A stretch of DNA of 64,000 nucleotides. Origin: Burkholderia cepacia (GTDB lineage Bacteria; Pseudomonadota; Gammaproteobacteria; Burkholderiales; Burkholderiaceae). Location of the stretch: contig NZ_LDWR01000011.1 of the NCBI RefSeq assembly GCF_001039005.1, positions 434,001-498,000 of the forward strand, given 5' to 3'. Under the pieces are notes generated by a model that saw only the letters and a list, made by a program, of their open reading frames with translations, was not told the origin of the DNA and did not search any database. Made by a program: the position numbers and the translations under genes. Positions 20,832 through 31,300 of the stretch are shown here, piece by piece; within the stretch, counting starts at the first letter, position 1; every line of letters starts with the position of its first letter.

Positions 20832-22241
20832 TCACACATGCCGCAGCGCGTCGACGATCGACAGCCGCGCCGCATGGCGCGACGGCAACCATGCCGACAG
20901 CCCGGCGACGCACGCGAGCCCGACGAACGTGACGGCAATGGTTCGCCACTCGCCCCACACGCGCACCGTCAGCGCGACGGCGTCGATCCGCGCGGGCGGC
21001 GTCCAGGCCAACCCGCTGTGATTGACGGCCGCGGCAATCGCGAGCGCGACCAGCACACCGAGCGACGCGCCGGCCACGCCGAGCAGCGCGCCCTCGCAGA
21101 CGAATAGCGCCTGGATGCCGCCGCGGCGCATGCCCATCGAGCGCAGCGTGCCGATCTCGACCGTGCGCTCGATGATCGCGGTGCTCATCGTGTTGCTGAT
21201 CACGAACAGCACGATCGCGCTGATCAGCACGAACACGAACCCGAAGATCACCGAGAACATCCGGTTGGTCTGGTCGTAGAACGGGTTCAGCGTCGCGAAA
21301 TCGACCACGTCGAGCGGCTGGCCGTCGAAGCCGCCGTGCAGCAACTGTTCGATGCGCGCGCGCGCCGCGGGCAGGTCGGCCGTGCGCGCGAGCTGGATCT
21401 CGATCGCGGTCGCGCGCGGCGCACCGCCGCCGTACACGAGCCGCTGCGCCTGTGCCAGACGCACCGCGAGATAGACGTCGTCGAGTTCCTTCACGCCCTG
21501 CTGCTCGGCTTTCACGACCGAGAAGCGGCCGACGTTCGGCGCGCCCCCCGCGCTCGCGGTCAGCACCTCGATGTGCGTTGCGCCGTCATCGGCCGGCTGC
21601 GTGCCGGCCTCGCCCTGGGCGAGCGCCAGCACGTCGGGCGGCGCGTTCGCGGCCGGCCCGTCCGCCGCCGGCTCGGCCGGGCCCGGCGGCGCGTCGCGGC
21701 AATCCGGCACGCGCAGCGACCCGCACAGATGCAGCACGCGCGCGACGCCGAGGCCGACCATCGCCGCGTCGTCGGCGGTGCCGCGCAATGCGAACGTGCG
21801 CGGCCGCAGCGGGAAGCCGTACGCGTTCCACTGCTGCATCCGGTACTGGTCGTCCGGAATCGCGCCGAACCCCATCACGGTGCGCGACACGCCGGCCGCG
21901 AAATTGCCGGCGATCCCGCCGAACTGCAGCGTCGGCGTGACGACCTCCAGCAGCGCCGCGAGCTGCGGGTCGCGCCGCAGTTTCTGGATCAGCGCCGGAT
22001 AATCGCGGATTCCGTACGCGGCCGGGTCGCCCGTGCCGTACAGGAAATAGCCCTGCCGCTGGATCTGCAGGTGGCCGCTGCGCTGCACGAAATCGGTCTG
22101 CAGCCCGAGCGTGATGTCGCGGCTGAAGCCGCCGAACAGCAGGATCGCGCTGACGCCGACGATCATCGCGAGTAGTGTCGTGAGCGAGCGCCGGCGGTTT
22201 CGCTGCAGGTTGCGCAGCGCGAGCATCAGCGTATGGGTCAT
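20832..22241 (-). CDS. FtsX/LolE-like ABC transporter permease
   Basis: A 469-residue permease of the MacB/LolC type. One N-terminal membrane helix (SLTTLLAMIVGVSAILLFGG), a periplasmic domain of roughly 270 residues and three C-terminal helices starting at FSVIFGFVFVLISAIVLFVI are seen. The coupling segment VEIGTLRSMGMRRGGIQ is the FtsX signature. A low-complexity Ala/Pro insert (about residues 185-205) lies in the periplasmic part. The ATG at 22241 overlaps the ATPase stop (ATGA) and has AGGAG 8 bases upstream; a GTG two codons earlier is too near that site. It should extract a lipid-linked substrate from the inner membrane with its ATPase. Confidence 0.9.
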   Translation of the reverse strand: MTHTLMLALRNLQRNRRRSLTTLLAMIVGVSAILLFGGFSRDITLGLQTDFVQRSGHLQIQRQGYFLYGTGDPAAYGIRDYPALIQKLRRDPQLAALLEVVTPTLQFGGIAGNFAAGVSRTVMGFGAIPDDQYRMQQWNAYGFPLRPRTFALRGTADDAAMVGLGVARVLHLCGSLRVPDCRDAPPGPAEPAADGPAANAPPDVLALAQGEAGTQPADDGATHIEVLTASAGGAPNVGRFSVVKAEQQGVKELDDVYLAVRLAQAQRLVYGGGAPRATAIEIQLARTADLPAARARIEQLLHGGFDGQPLDVVDFATLNPFYDQTNRMFSVIFGFVFVLISAIVLFVISNTMSTAIIERTVEIGTLRSMGMRRGGIQALFVCEGALLGVAGASLGVLVALAIAAAVNHSGLAWTPPARIDAVALTVRVWGEWRTIAVTFVGLACVAGLSAWLPSRHAARLSIVDALRHV

Positions 22242-22954
22242 CGGCACATCTCCTGCGTCGCCGCGCCGTCGCCGGCCCGTTCGTGGCCGACGATGCGGCC
22301 GTCGAGAATCCGGATCACCTCGTCGGCCACGCTCACCACCTGCGGATCGTGCGACGACACGATGAACGACACGTCGCGCTCGCGCCGGATCGTGCGCATC
22401 AATTCGATGATCGCGTGCCCGGTCGCGCTGTCGAGGTTCGCGGTGGGCTCGTCCGCGAGGACCATCGCCGGCTCGGCCGCCAGCGCGCGCGCGATCGCGA
22501 CACGCTGCCGCTGGCCGCCCGACAGCTGGCTCGGCCGGTGCCGCGCCTTGTCCGCCAGCCCGACCGCGTCGAGCAGGTCGCGCACCCGCGCCGCGCGCCG
22601 CACGGGCGCCCAGCCCGCCATCAGCAGCGGATATTCGACGTTCTCGTGCGCGGACAGCACCGGCAGCAGGTTGAACGTCTGGAACACATGGCCGACATGG
22701 CGCGCGCGAAAATCGGACAGCGCGTCGTCGGACAGCGCCGCCGTGTCGTGACCGGCGATCGTCACGCGCCCGCTGTCGGGGCGGTCGATGCAGCCGATCA
22801 TGTTCAGCAGCGTCGTCTTGCCGCTGCCCGACGGGCCGCTCAGCACGGTGAAGCGGCCCGCGTCGAGCGTCGCCGACACGTCGGCGAGACCGGTCACGCG
22901 CACGCTGTCGAGCAGGTAGGTCTTCGACAGGTTCTCGACGTTGACGAGGCTCAC
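22238..22954 (-). CDS. LolD/MacB-type ABC transporter ATP-binding protein
   Basis: A 238-residue ATPase with Walker A (GPSGSGKTT), Q-loop (FQTFNLLPVLSAHENV), signature LSGGQRQR, Walker B (MVLADEPTANLD) and the switch histidine (VSSHDP). The Q-loop wording is typical for LolD and MacB partners of FtsX permeases. The start is GTG at 22954 with GGGAGG 6 bases upstream; it overlaps the monooxygenase stop codon (GTGA). Together with the permease, LolA-like protein and barrel it forms a Lol-like transfer module inside the biosynthetic operon. Confidence 0.93.
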   Translation of the reverse strand: MSLVNVENLSKTYLLDSVRVTGLADVSATLDAGRFTVLSGPSGSGKTTLLNMIGCIDRPDSGRVTIAGHDTAALSDDALSDFRARHVGHVFQTFNLLPVLSAHENVEYPLLMAGWAPVRRAARVRDLLDAVGLADKARHRPSQLSGGQRQRVAIARALAAEPAMVLADEPTANLDSATGHAIIELMRTIRRERDVSFIVSSHDPQVVSVADEVIRILDGRIVGHERAGDGAATQEMCR

Positions 22955-24342
22955 GATGTGCCTCCCGCGTGCGCGGCGCGCACGGGCGCCGGCTGCGATG
23001 CGTCCGCGCCCGCCGCCGCGGCGCCGGACACGGCCGGCAGCGTGCGGATCAGTCGCCGCAATTGCAGCCGGTACGCGAAATGCTCGACCTCGATCACGTG
23101 CCGCGACGTGCGATGGAACGCGATGCCGCCGCTCCAGTCCGAGCGTCCACGCCGGATCAGCCGGTCGATGCGCGCGGCCTTGCGCGGCGCCGCGTCGCGT
23201 GCATGCAGATAGCGTGCGAGCAGTTGCGCCTGATAATCCATCAGCGGCCAGTTGCCGGTCGATGTCTGGAACAGCCCGACGAAGAACAGGTCGCGATGCT
23301 GCGCGTCGAACATGTTCAGGTACAGCGACGGTTGCGGCTTGCGCCATTGCAGATGCGCCTGATCGATGAACGGAAAGCTCGGCCGGTAGCCGGTCGCGTA
23401 CACGATCACGTCGACCGCCTCCTCGCTGCCGTCGACGAACGCGACGCGGTCGCCTTTCAGTTCGCGCACGTCCGGCCGCGCGTCGAGGTCGCCATGGCCG
23501 AGGTGATAGAACAGCGTCGAGTTGATGATGAAATGCGATTCGAACAGCTTGTGGTCGGGCTTGCGCAGCCCGTAGTCTTCCGGCTGCCCGGCCGTGGTCA
23601 GGCGCAGCAGACGCTCGCCGAAAAAGCGTCGCGCCCACAGCGGCATGCGCAGCCGCAGCGGCCATTCGGCCCACTGGTCCGCCGGTATCCCGAACAGGAA
23701 TTTCGGCCAGTAGTAGTAGCCGCGCCGCGTGCTGTGGAACACCGCGCGCGCGTGATGGGACGCCTCCACCGCAATGTCGCAGCCCGAATTGCCGGCGCCG
23801 ACCACGAGCACGCGCTTGTCGCGGAAGATGTCCGGCGTGCGGTATTGCGACGAATGGAGTTGCAGCCCGTCGAAGCGGCCGGGATAGTCCGGCAGTTGCG
23901 GATGCGACAGGTGCCCGTTGCAGACAATCACGCCGCGATAGGTCCGCACTTCGCCGCGATCCAGTTCGACCCGCCACTGCGTGCTGCCGGGCACCGGCGC
24001 GACCTCGAGCACCGAGCGACCGAACTCGATCCGGTCGTACACGCCGAAGCGGCGCGCGTAGGCGCGCAGATACGCGAGCGCCTGGTCGCCGCGCGCGTAC
24101 GTCGGATAGTCGTCGGGAATCGGAAAGTCGGGGTACTCGGAAAACCGCTTCGAGCTGATCATGTGGATCGAGCGATAGACCGCGCCGCTCGGCCGGCCGT
24201 AGTACCAGTTGCCGCCGACGTCGTCCTCGCGCTCGATCACGTCGCAGCCGATGCCGGCCGCCAGCAGGTTCTTCGCCGCGGTGATGCCCGCCGCACCCGC
24301 GCCGATGATGCAGTACCGCGCGCCGTCGTTGCGCTCAGTCAT
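22951..24342 (-). CDS. Flavin-containing monooxygenase
   Basis: A 463-residue class B flavoprotein monooxygenase. The FAD site is CIIGAGAAGITAAKNL near the N-terminus, the NADPH site is LVVGAGNSGCDIA at about residue 180, and a C-terminal YATGYRPSFPFID segment is typical of FMO proteins. The Baeyer-Villiger-type fingerprint is only loosely kept (NGHLSHPQLPDYPG). It should insert one oxygen atom from O2 into a nucleophilic or ketone substrate. The ATG at 24342 has GAGGAGG upstream. It lies 20 bases after the P450 fusion gene, so both oxidases probably tailor the same product. Confidence 0.92.
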   Translation of the reverse strand: MTERNDGARYCIIGAGAAGITAAKNLLAAGIGCDVIEREDDVGGNWYYGRPSGAVYRSIHMISSKRFSEYPDFPIPDDYPTYARGDQALAYLRAYARRFGVYDRIEFGRSVLEVAPVPGSTQWRVELDRGEVRTYRGVIVCNGHLSHPQLPDYPGRFDGLQLHSSQYRTPDIFRDKRVLVVGAGNSGCDIAVEASHHARAVFHSTRRGYYYWPKFLFGIPADQWAEWPLRLRMPLWARRFFGERLLRLTTAGQPEDYGLRKPDHKLFESHFIINSTLFYHLGHGDLDARPDVRELKGDRVAFVDGSEEAVDVIVYATGYRPSFPFIDQAHLQWRKPQPSLYLNMFDAQHRDLFFVGLFQTSTGNWPLMDYQAQLLARYLHARDAAPRKAARIDRLIRRGRSDWSGGIAFHRTSRHVIEVEHFAYRLQLRRLIRTLPAVSGAAAAGADASQPAPVRAAHAGGTS

Positions 24343-24362
24343 GGTGGACCTCCTCTTCCCGT

Positions 24363-27300
24363 TCAAAGAACCGACGCCGCGACGGCCTGCGTACCGGTCG
24401 CGACGACGAGCGCCGCGCCGCGCAGTTCCGCGATCAGCGCGCCCGCGCGATCGGCGATCGCGAAACGACCGTCCGGACCGCGCAGCAGCATCTCGGCGTC
24501 GCCGGCCTGCGCGGCGCCGAACGCGATGCGATCGATACACCATGCGCGCGGCGGCTCGCCGTCGTCCGGCCAGGCGCCGAGCTGCACACGCAGCACGTTT
24601 TCCAGGTGATTGACCGGCAGCCACAGCTGCGGACGCGGCGCATCGCCGGCGTCGCCCGGCGCACGCCACAGCGCATCGGGGTCGGCGGCTTTCGCCTGCC
24701 CGATCCCGTCGCTCCATCGGGCCTCGGGCAACAAGTCGCCGCGCCAGCTCGCGTGCACGGCCGGCCGGGCCGGATCGTGGCCTGCTTCCCGCGGCAGCCG
24801 CACCATCGCGCCGGCGGGCGGCCGGCTGCGGTACACGAACGTCGTATCGAGCAGCGCGCGGCCGGCAAGCGACGCGCACCGCACCGTCACGCGCCAGCCG
24901 TCGTCCGTGGTCCCGCCGGTCACGTCGGTGTCGAGCGCGAGATCGCCGTGGCGATCGAGCGCGTCGGCCAGCACGTCGAGCGCGATCGTCACGTCGACGG
25001 CTTCGTGCAGGTACGCGCGCTCGCCATCGGGCGGCGCGACCCAGTCGGCCACGACGCGCGCATGCTCGAGCAGCAGCGACGCCGGTACGGCCGCGCGGCC
25101 GCCGACGCGGAAGGCGCGCGTATAGGGCGCCCCCGCGGCGCGATAACGCGTCGAGAAGCACGCGAACGGCCGGAATCGCCGCGGCGCACCCGCGTGATGC
25201 CGGCGCGTCGCGAGCTCGCCCAGGTTCGGCAAGCCGTCGACGGCGTCGAATCCGCGAAGCTGGATCGGCGTCAGCGCGCGGCCGACCGCACCCATGTACA
25301 TCGGTTCGCCGCTGCCGGGCGCCGCGAGTTCCGCGAGCCAGTGCCGCACGCCGTCGTCGATGCGCATCGGGCTCACGTAGCGCCGCGTGACGGCGAGGTT
25401 CGTGATCATCCCGACGCCGTCCCACGTCGGCCACACGAGCGTCTTCACGATACGGCCGCCCGCGTCGCGCCGCGCCCACCAGCCGAGCCGCGCGAGCGCC
25501 TCGTTCGCGGCCGCATAGTCGGTCTCGCCCGTCATGCCGCCCCAGCGGCCGGTCAGCGACCCGACGTTGATGAAGTATTCGACGCGCGGCCGGTTGCGTA
25601 CCGCCGCGTGAAGATTCATGAAACCGAGCACCTTCACGCGCACGGTGCCGACGAATTCGTCGGCCGTCTTGCGCGACAGCCGCACCGGCTGGTCGATCCC
25701 GGCGTTGTGGATCACGCCGCGCAGCCGCTCGCCGAATTCGTCGCAGAGCGCGCGCACCGCTTCCGCATCGGTCACGTCGCATACGCGGTAGCGCACCGAC
25801 AGGCCGAGCGCCGCCGCCGCATCGAGCGACGCCTTCAGTTCGCGGCGTCGTTCGAGCTGCCGCAGCGTGTGCCGGATCGCCTTCGGCGGCCGTTCCTGGG
25901 TGGCCTGACGCAACTGGTCGAGCCCGTAGCGCTTGAAGCCGGCGGCGTCGAGCGCGAGCCACGGCTCGTCGCCGGCCGGCAGCGCATCGCGCCCGGTGAC
26001 GACCACCGTGCAGCGACGGCGCTTCGCGATCTCGCACGCGGCCAGGAAGCCGATGCCGCGCGCGCCGCCCGAAAACAGCACGACGTCGTCGGGCCTCCAG
26101 TCGGGCGCCGCATCGGCCGGCAGATCGTCGCGGGTCGCGACGAGCGTATGGCGGCGTCCGCCGCGATGGCCGACCTCGAAGCGCCCCCACCGATACAGCT
26201 CGCGGGCGATCAGCCCGTCGACGCGGCCCGTTTCGTCGGGCGCGATGTCGAGCACGCGCACGTTGCAGTTCGGCAATTCCTGCGGCAGCGTCTTCGCGAG
26301 CCCGGCCCACAGTCCGCCGAGCGGCTGCACGAGCGCGTCGTCGCCGTATCCCATCAAGCCGTCCTGCCAGGTAAGCGCCAGATAGAACAGCCGCGACGTC
26401 GATTCCTCCTGCAACCAGTCGCCGTAGCACGCCTGCAGCAACGCGACCGTGCGGCGCAGCGGCACTTCCCACTGATCGCGTACGTCGATCGAGAACGGTG
26501 CTTCGACGCCGAGATCGACGATCCCGTCGAACGGCCCCGACTGCGCGACGAACGTGCTCGCGGCCGTCGCGTAATCGGCGCCGTCGGCCGGCATGAACAC
26601 GCTCGCCTTCGCGCATGCGCGCGTGAGCGCCGCCACCACACGCTCGACCGTGCGGCCAAGGCCGTTGACGATCGCGATCCGCTTGCCGCTCAGTTCCGCC
26701 GCCGGCACATCGGGCAGCGGCTCGATCCCGACCGGCCGCCACGTGAAGCGGTGCGTCGGCGCGTCGTCCGAGCCCGGCCGCGCCTCGGGCGCACCCGCGT
26801 CGTGCTGCAGGAAGGCCAGCACGCCGGCTGACAGCGTGGGACCGACGGAATGATCGGGTGCAGGCGGCGCCTCGTCCGCCGGTCGTGCGCCATCGATTGC
26901 CGGTGCCTGCGTGCCCGTGACCGGACCCACCGGCATGCGCGATGCCGGCGCGCTGGCCTCGAGCCCGGCACGCCCCGTGCGCGCCGGCTCGCGCGCTCGC
27001 GCCTTCGCGATCAGTTGAATCCCGTCGCGCGGGCGCAGCGAGATCGTCGCACCAGTGTCGAGCGAGCGGCCGGGCACCGCGCTCAGATCGACGTGCTGCG
27101 CGACGACCGCGATCAACACGCGCATCTGCAACAACGCGGTCTGGTAGCCGATGCATTTGCGCATCCCGCCGCCGAACGGAAAGTACGCGTACTTGTGGCG
27201 CACCGGCGCGTGCGATCCGAAGTTCTCCGGATCGAATGCGTCCGGGTTGGCCCACAGCGCCGGATGGCGATGCGTGACGTACGGCGACATGAACACCGAC

Positions 27301-28337
27301 GAGCCCGCCGGCAGGTGATAACCGCCGATTTCGTCGTCGTCGACCAGATCGCGCGTGAAGCCCCAGATCGGCGGATAGAGACGCAGGATCTCGTCGACGG
27401 TCTGCACCAGATACGGCAGGCGTTCGATGTCGCCCGCATCCGGCGCGCGGCCGCCGAGCACCGCGTCGAGTTCCTCGCGCAGCCGGCGCAGTACGCCCGG
27501 GTGCTGCGCGAGCGCATACAGCCCCCACGCCATCCCGCTGCCGGTGGTTTCGTGGCCGGCGAGAAACACCGTCATCACCTCGTCGTGCACTTCGCGCTCG
27601 GTCAGCGGCGCGCCCGTGTCCGGGTCGCGCGCGGCGAGCAGCAGCGAAATCACGTCGCTCGTTTCGCAGCGCCCCGCGCGATGCTCCGCGACGATCGCGT
27701 CGACGATCGCATCGATCCCGCGGCGCGCGCGCGCGATCCGGCGATTGAACGGCGTCGGCATCCAGCGCGGCACGAAATCGTTCATGTTGCCTTGCGGCAT
27801 CATCGCCTCGATGCCGAAGCGCACGGCCGGCCCGACGTCGTCCGCATGCCGCGAGATGTCCGCGTTGAACAGCATGAGCCCGAGCATGCGCAGGCTCACG
27901 CGCATCATTTCCTCGACGACGTCGAACGGCGCGTGCGCCGGCCGTTTCAGCCAGCGCTCGACGAGCGCGAGCGCCGCGTCGCCGACGGCGGTCGTGTGCG
28001 ACTCCACCTGCTTGCGGTGAAAGAGCGGCTGCACCACGCGCCGGTGACGCCGCCAGAATTCGCCGTCGGTCGTCAGCAGCCCGTCGCCGAAGAACATCTT
28101 GAAGTTGTCGTAGAAGCGGCCGCGCACGTAGTTGCGGTGATTGTCCTGCAGCACGTGCTGGATGCCGTCCGGATGCGCGAGCGCATGCGTGAGGAACGGG
28201 CCGAGGCGATTGCGCGCGACGTCGCCGTACTGCTGCTGCAGCTTCAGCAGCATCGTGACCGGATTGCGCTTGTACGCCGCGAGATTGCCCATCACGACAC
28301 TGCCGCGCGGGCCGGGTGCGAGTCGCTTCGTGCTCAT
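24363..28337 (-). CDS. Cytochrome P450 - ketoreductase - dehydratase-like fusion protein
   Basis: A 1324-residue fusion. Residues 1-445 are a complete P450: I-helix AGHETTG (260-266), ExxR at 316-319 and haem loop FPFGGGMRKCIG with Cys395. An Ala/Pro linker (about 450-525) leads to a structural and catalytic ketoreductase: GGARGIG at 757-763, Ser927 and Tyr941 (TDYAAAN). The last 260 residues look like a double hot-dog dehydratase, but the HxxxGxxxxP motif reads F1076xxxG1080xxxxP1085 and the second catalytic Asp region is PVNHLENV, so this domain is probably inactive and structural. The ATG overlaps the synthase stop (ATGA). No partner reductase for the P450 is nearby. Confidence 0.9.
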   Translation of the reverse strand: MSTKRLAPGPRGSVVMGNLAAYKRNPVTMLLKLQQQYGDVARNRLGPFLTHALAHPDGIQHVLQDNHRNYVRGRFYDNFKMFFGDGLLTTDGEFWRRHRRVVQPLFHRKQVESHTTAVGDAALALVERWLKRPAHAPFDVVEEMMRVSLRMLGLMLFNADISRHADDVGPAVRFGIEAMMPQGNMNDFVPRWMPTPFNRRIARARRGIDAIVDAIVAEHRAGRCETSDVISLLLAARDPDTGAPLTEREVHDEVMTVFLAGHETTGSGMAWGLYALAQHPGVLRRLREELDAVLGGRAPDAGDIERLPYLVQTVDEILRLYPPIWGFTRDLVDDDEIGGYHLPAGSSVFMSPYVTHRHPALWANPDAFDPENFGSHAPVRHKYAYFPFGGGMRKCIGYQTALLQMRVLIAVVAQHVDLSAVPGRSLDTGATISLRPRDGIQLIAKARAREPARTGRAGLEASAPASRMPVGPVTGTQAPAIDGARPADEAPPAPDHSVGPTLSAGVLAFLQHDAGAPEARPGSDDAPTHRFTWRPVGIEPLPDVPAAELSGKRIAIVNGLGRTVERVVAALTRACAKASVFMPADGADYATAASTFVAQSGPFDGIVDLGVEAPFSIDVRDQWEVPLRRTVALLQACYGDWLQEESTSRLFYLALTWQDGLMGYGDDALVQPLGGLWAGLAKTLPQELPNCNVRVLDIAPDETGRVDGLIARELYRWGRFEVGHRGGRRHTLVATRDDLPADAAPDWRPDDVVLFSGGARGIGFLAACEIAKRRRCTVVVTGRDALPAGDEPWLALDAAGFKRYGLDQLRQATQERPPKAIRHTLRQLERRRELKASLDAAAALGLSVRYRVCDVTDAEAVRALCDEFGERLRGVIHNAGIDQPVRLSRKTADEFVGTVRVKVLGFMNLHAAVRNRPRVEYFINVGSLTGRWGGMTGETDYAAANEALARLGWWARRDAGGRIVKTLVWPTWDGVGMITNLAVTRRYVSPMRIDDGVRHWLAELAAPGSGEPMYMGAVGRALTPIQLRGFDAVDGLPNLGELATRRHHAGAPRRFRPFACFSTRYRAAGAPYTRAFRVGGRAAVPASLLLEHARVVADWVAPPDGERAYLHEAVDVTIALDVLADALDRHGDLALDTDVTGGTTDDGWRVTVRCASLAGRALLDTTFVYRSRPPAGAMVRLPREAGHDPARPAVHASWRGDLLPEARWSDGIGQAKAADPDALWRAPGDAGDAPRPQLWLPVNHLENVLRVQLGAWPDDGEPPRAWCIDRIAFGAAQAGDAEMLLRGPDGRFAIADRAGALIAELRGAALVVATGTQAVAASVL

Positions 28338-31300
28338 GCGGACACCTGTTCGGAGGGCGCGCGCGCGGCCAGTTGCGCGTCGATCTCGCCGCGTGCGGCG
28401 AACGCACCGGTCACGCGGTGCACGTAGCCGATCACGATGCCCGTCACGTCGCGCATCTGCATCAGGATCCGGCCGTCCGGGCGCACCGCGACGAACCGGT
28501 TGCCGCTGCTGGCCGGCCCTTCGAGCGCGAACGCGCGCGGCGTCACGCGCAGCGCGATCGACGCGTGGCGGCTCGACAGTTCGCAGTCGTTCCCGGCTTC
28601 GTACAGGTCGATTCGGCCGATCGACATCGGCGCCGCAAGCGGGATGTAGTCGCCGGCGACATGGTCGAGCGCGGCCACGCGCGCCAGCCCGTCGAGCAGG
28701 ATGCTCGGTACCACGAAGCGCGAGAACACCGGGTCGCCGTCGGGCACGTTCAGCCGGAAACGCGCCTGCTTGCCCGCATCGCTCATGCCGGTGTCGGTCG
28801 TCGACACGAACATGCCGGTCAGCCGCACCGGTGCCGCGTCGAAGTGATACGGATCGGCGACGGGCGTAAACGTGCCGCCCGCCGGTTCGCTCCACACCGG
28901 CGCCGGCGCATACGCATCGGCCAGGCGAACGGTGATCTCGAAGTGCGGCTTGTCGCGCACGAGCACCTGCCCGCCCGGCGCCAGCACGTCGCCGGAGATC
29001 CGCACGCGCACCAGCACGGCGTCGCCGTCGCGCGACGCGATCCGCGCATGGATGCGCTTCACGCTCGGGCGCTTCGCGTCGTAGACGCGCAGGAAGTGCA
29101 GGAATGCCGCGTCCGCGAAGCCGACGACCTTGAGCCCCGGCACGAGCCGCAGCGCCGCCTCGGCGGCCACTTCCGGCACGAACGTTCCGGGTAACGTCGG
29201 GAAGCCGTTGACGACGTGATGTTGCAGATACGCGTCGCGTTCGAGATCGAACACGCGCTCGAAGGTCACGCTGTCGTCGGTGCGCGCGAGCTCCGCGCCT
29301 AGATAGAAATCGGGATCACGCGAAGCGGCGGCGGAAGCCGGCGCCGCTTCGTCCAGGTCGAAATAGCCGGGCAGATGCGTTTCGATCGCGCGCCGCTCGG
29401 CCTCGCCGAGATGCACGGACATCGCCGCGCGCTCGCCGAGACCGAGTTCGCGCATGAAGTGATGTTGCCCCTCCGCGGTGCGCATGCTCGTAAACAAGCC
29501 GCTCTTCTCGAGAAACGCGCGCGTGACCGGGTTCGCGCCGAGCCCGACCGAGCGCCACAGCGTCCACCCGATCGTGAATTCGTCGTGACCGAGCGCCGCG
29601 CGGTGATACGACGCCTGCGTGTTCAGGAAATCGTTACCCGACGCGTAGTCGGTTTCCCCCGCCTGCCCGGTCAGGCCGATGAACGAGCCGAAGTTGCACC
29701 ACAGCCGCGGTTGCCGCGTGCCGAACGCGTCGCGCAGGTTCCAGTAGCCGCGCACCTTGATGTCGCGCACCGCGACGAAATCGTCCAGCGACTTCACGAG
29801 CACCGACGCCGAGCGATTCAGCCCGGCCGCGTTGACCAGCAGGTCGACCCGCCGCTCGCGCGCGAGAATCGTGTCGATGGCCGTGCGCACGCTGTCGGCG
29901 TCGAGTACGTCGGCGCGCAGGTACGTGACGCGATGCGCGCCACAGAACGCGCGCATCGCCTCGATGTTCATGCACGCGGTGCGCGCGTCGGCGCGGCGCT
30001 CGAACGCACGGATGATCGCGGGCAACGGCCGCTCCGGATGCAGCGCCTTCTGCTGGCGGATGTAGTCGGGACGACTCTTCGCGAACGCTTCGTCGTCGAG
30101 CGCGAGGAGTTCCGCATCGACCGCGTCGAGCGCGCTGCTGCCGATCAGGTACAGCGTCGGACGCACGTGCGCGGCCAGCGTCTTCATCAGTTCGCCGGTG
30201 ATTCCGCGCGCGCCGCCGACCGCGACGACGACCGCATCCGGGCCGAGCGACAAGCGCTCGTCCGCGCGCAGTTCGCCCGCGTCCTCGATCACGCGCGGCG
30301 TGCGGCGACGGCCGGCGCCCAGCGCAACGACCGGCAGCCAGTGCCGCGCGGCGCTTTCGCGCTCGGCGTCGCGCAGCGCGTCGGGCAGCGCGCGCGCGTC
30401 GGTCAGCACCGCGATCGGGCGCGCCTCCGGCATCTCGATCGCGAGCGCCTTCACGAGCCCCGTGAACAACCCCGCATCCGGATGCGGAACCTCGCCCGCG
30501 AGCGCGTCGAGCAGCAACGCGACGAAGGTGCCGTCGCGCTTGAGCGCGCCGTGCCAGCGCTTGGTCGCGAGGAACGCCAGGTCGTGCAGCGCGAGCCGCG
30601 CGGGCGTGGCCGGCGCCGCGACGCCGGGCGCAAGCGTGCCCGCGTCGAGCGACGTCAGCACGCGCACGTGGCCGATGTCGTCGGGCAATCCGTCGAGCGC
30701 CGCTTCGTCGATCCGCTCGATCCAGTGCCAGCCTGGCCGGCGCGCGGCGAACGGCCGCGTCGACAGCACCACGCAGCCGGGTCCCGGATCGGCCTGCGCG
30801 GCCAGTGCATCCGGCATGTCGGTGACGATCACGCAGCGCGGCGCGACGAACGGGGTCGGCTGACCCGCGGGCCGCCACGACGCGTCGCGCCATTCGATCC
30901 GGTAGCGCGCGACGCCGAGCGGCTCGCCGTCGGCCGCGACGCCGGTCCGGCGCAGCGTGCCGGGCAGCAAGGTCCCGAGTGCGGCGGGTTCCGCTGACGC
31001 GGCGGCCGGCGCCGCCGCATTCGCGGACTGCGTTGGCGCGGCCGTGCGTTGCGGCTCATGCGGCGCGGCTTGCGCGTCCATGCCTTCGCATGCGACGTGC
31101 AGCGCGTAGCGTGCGCGATCGCCGCCGCCGTCGCGCGTGAGCGTCGTGCCGGGCGTACGCGCGACGATCGCGCGCAGCACGTCGATCGCCGAATCGGCAC
31201 CTGCATAGGTGACCGCGCGGCCCGTCGCGTCGCACGGCGCGGCCGGCTCGACGCCCGCTCGCGCATCGCCGCCGCCGACCACCGCGAGCACGGGCAGCCC

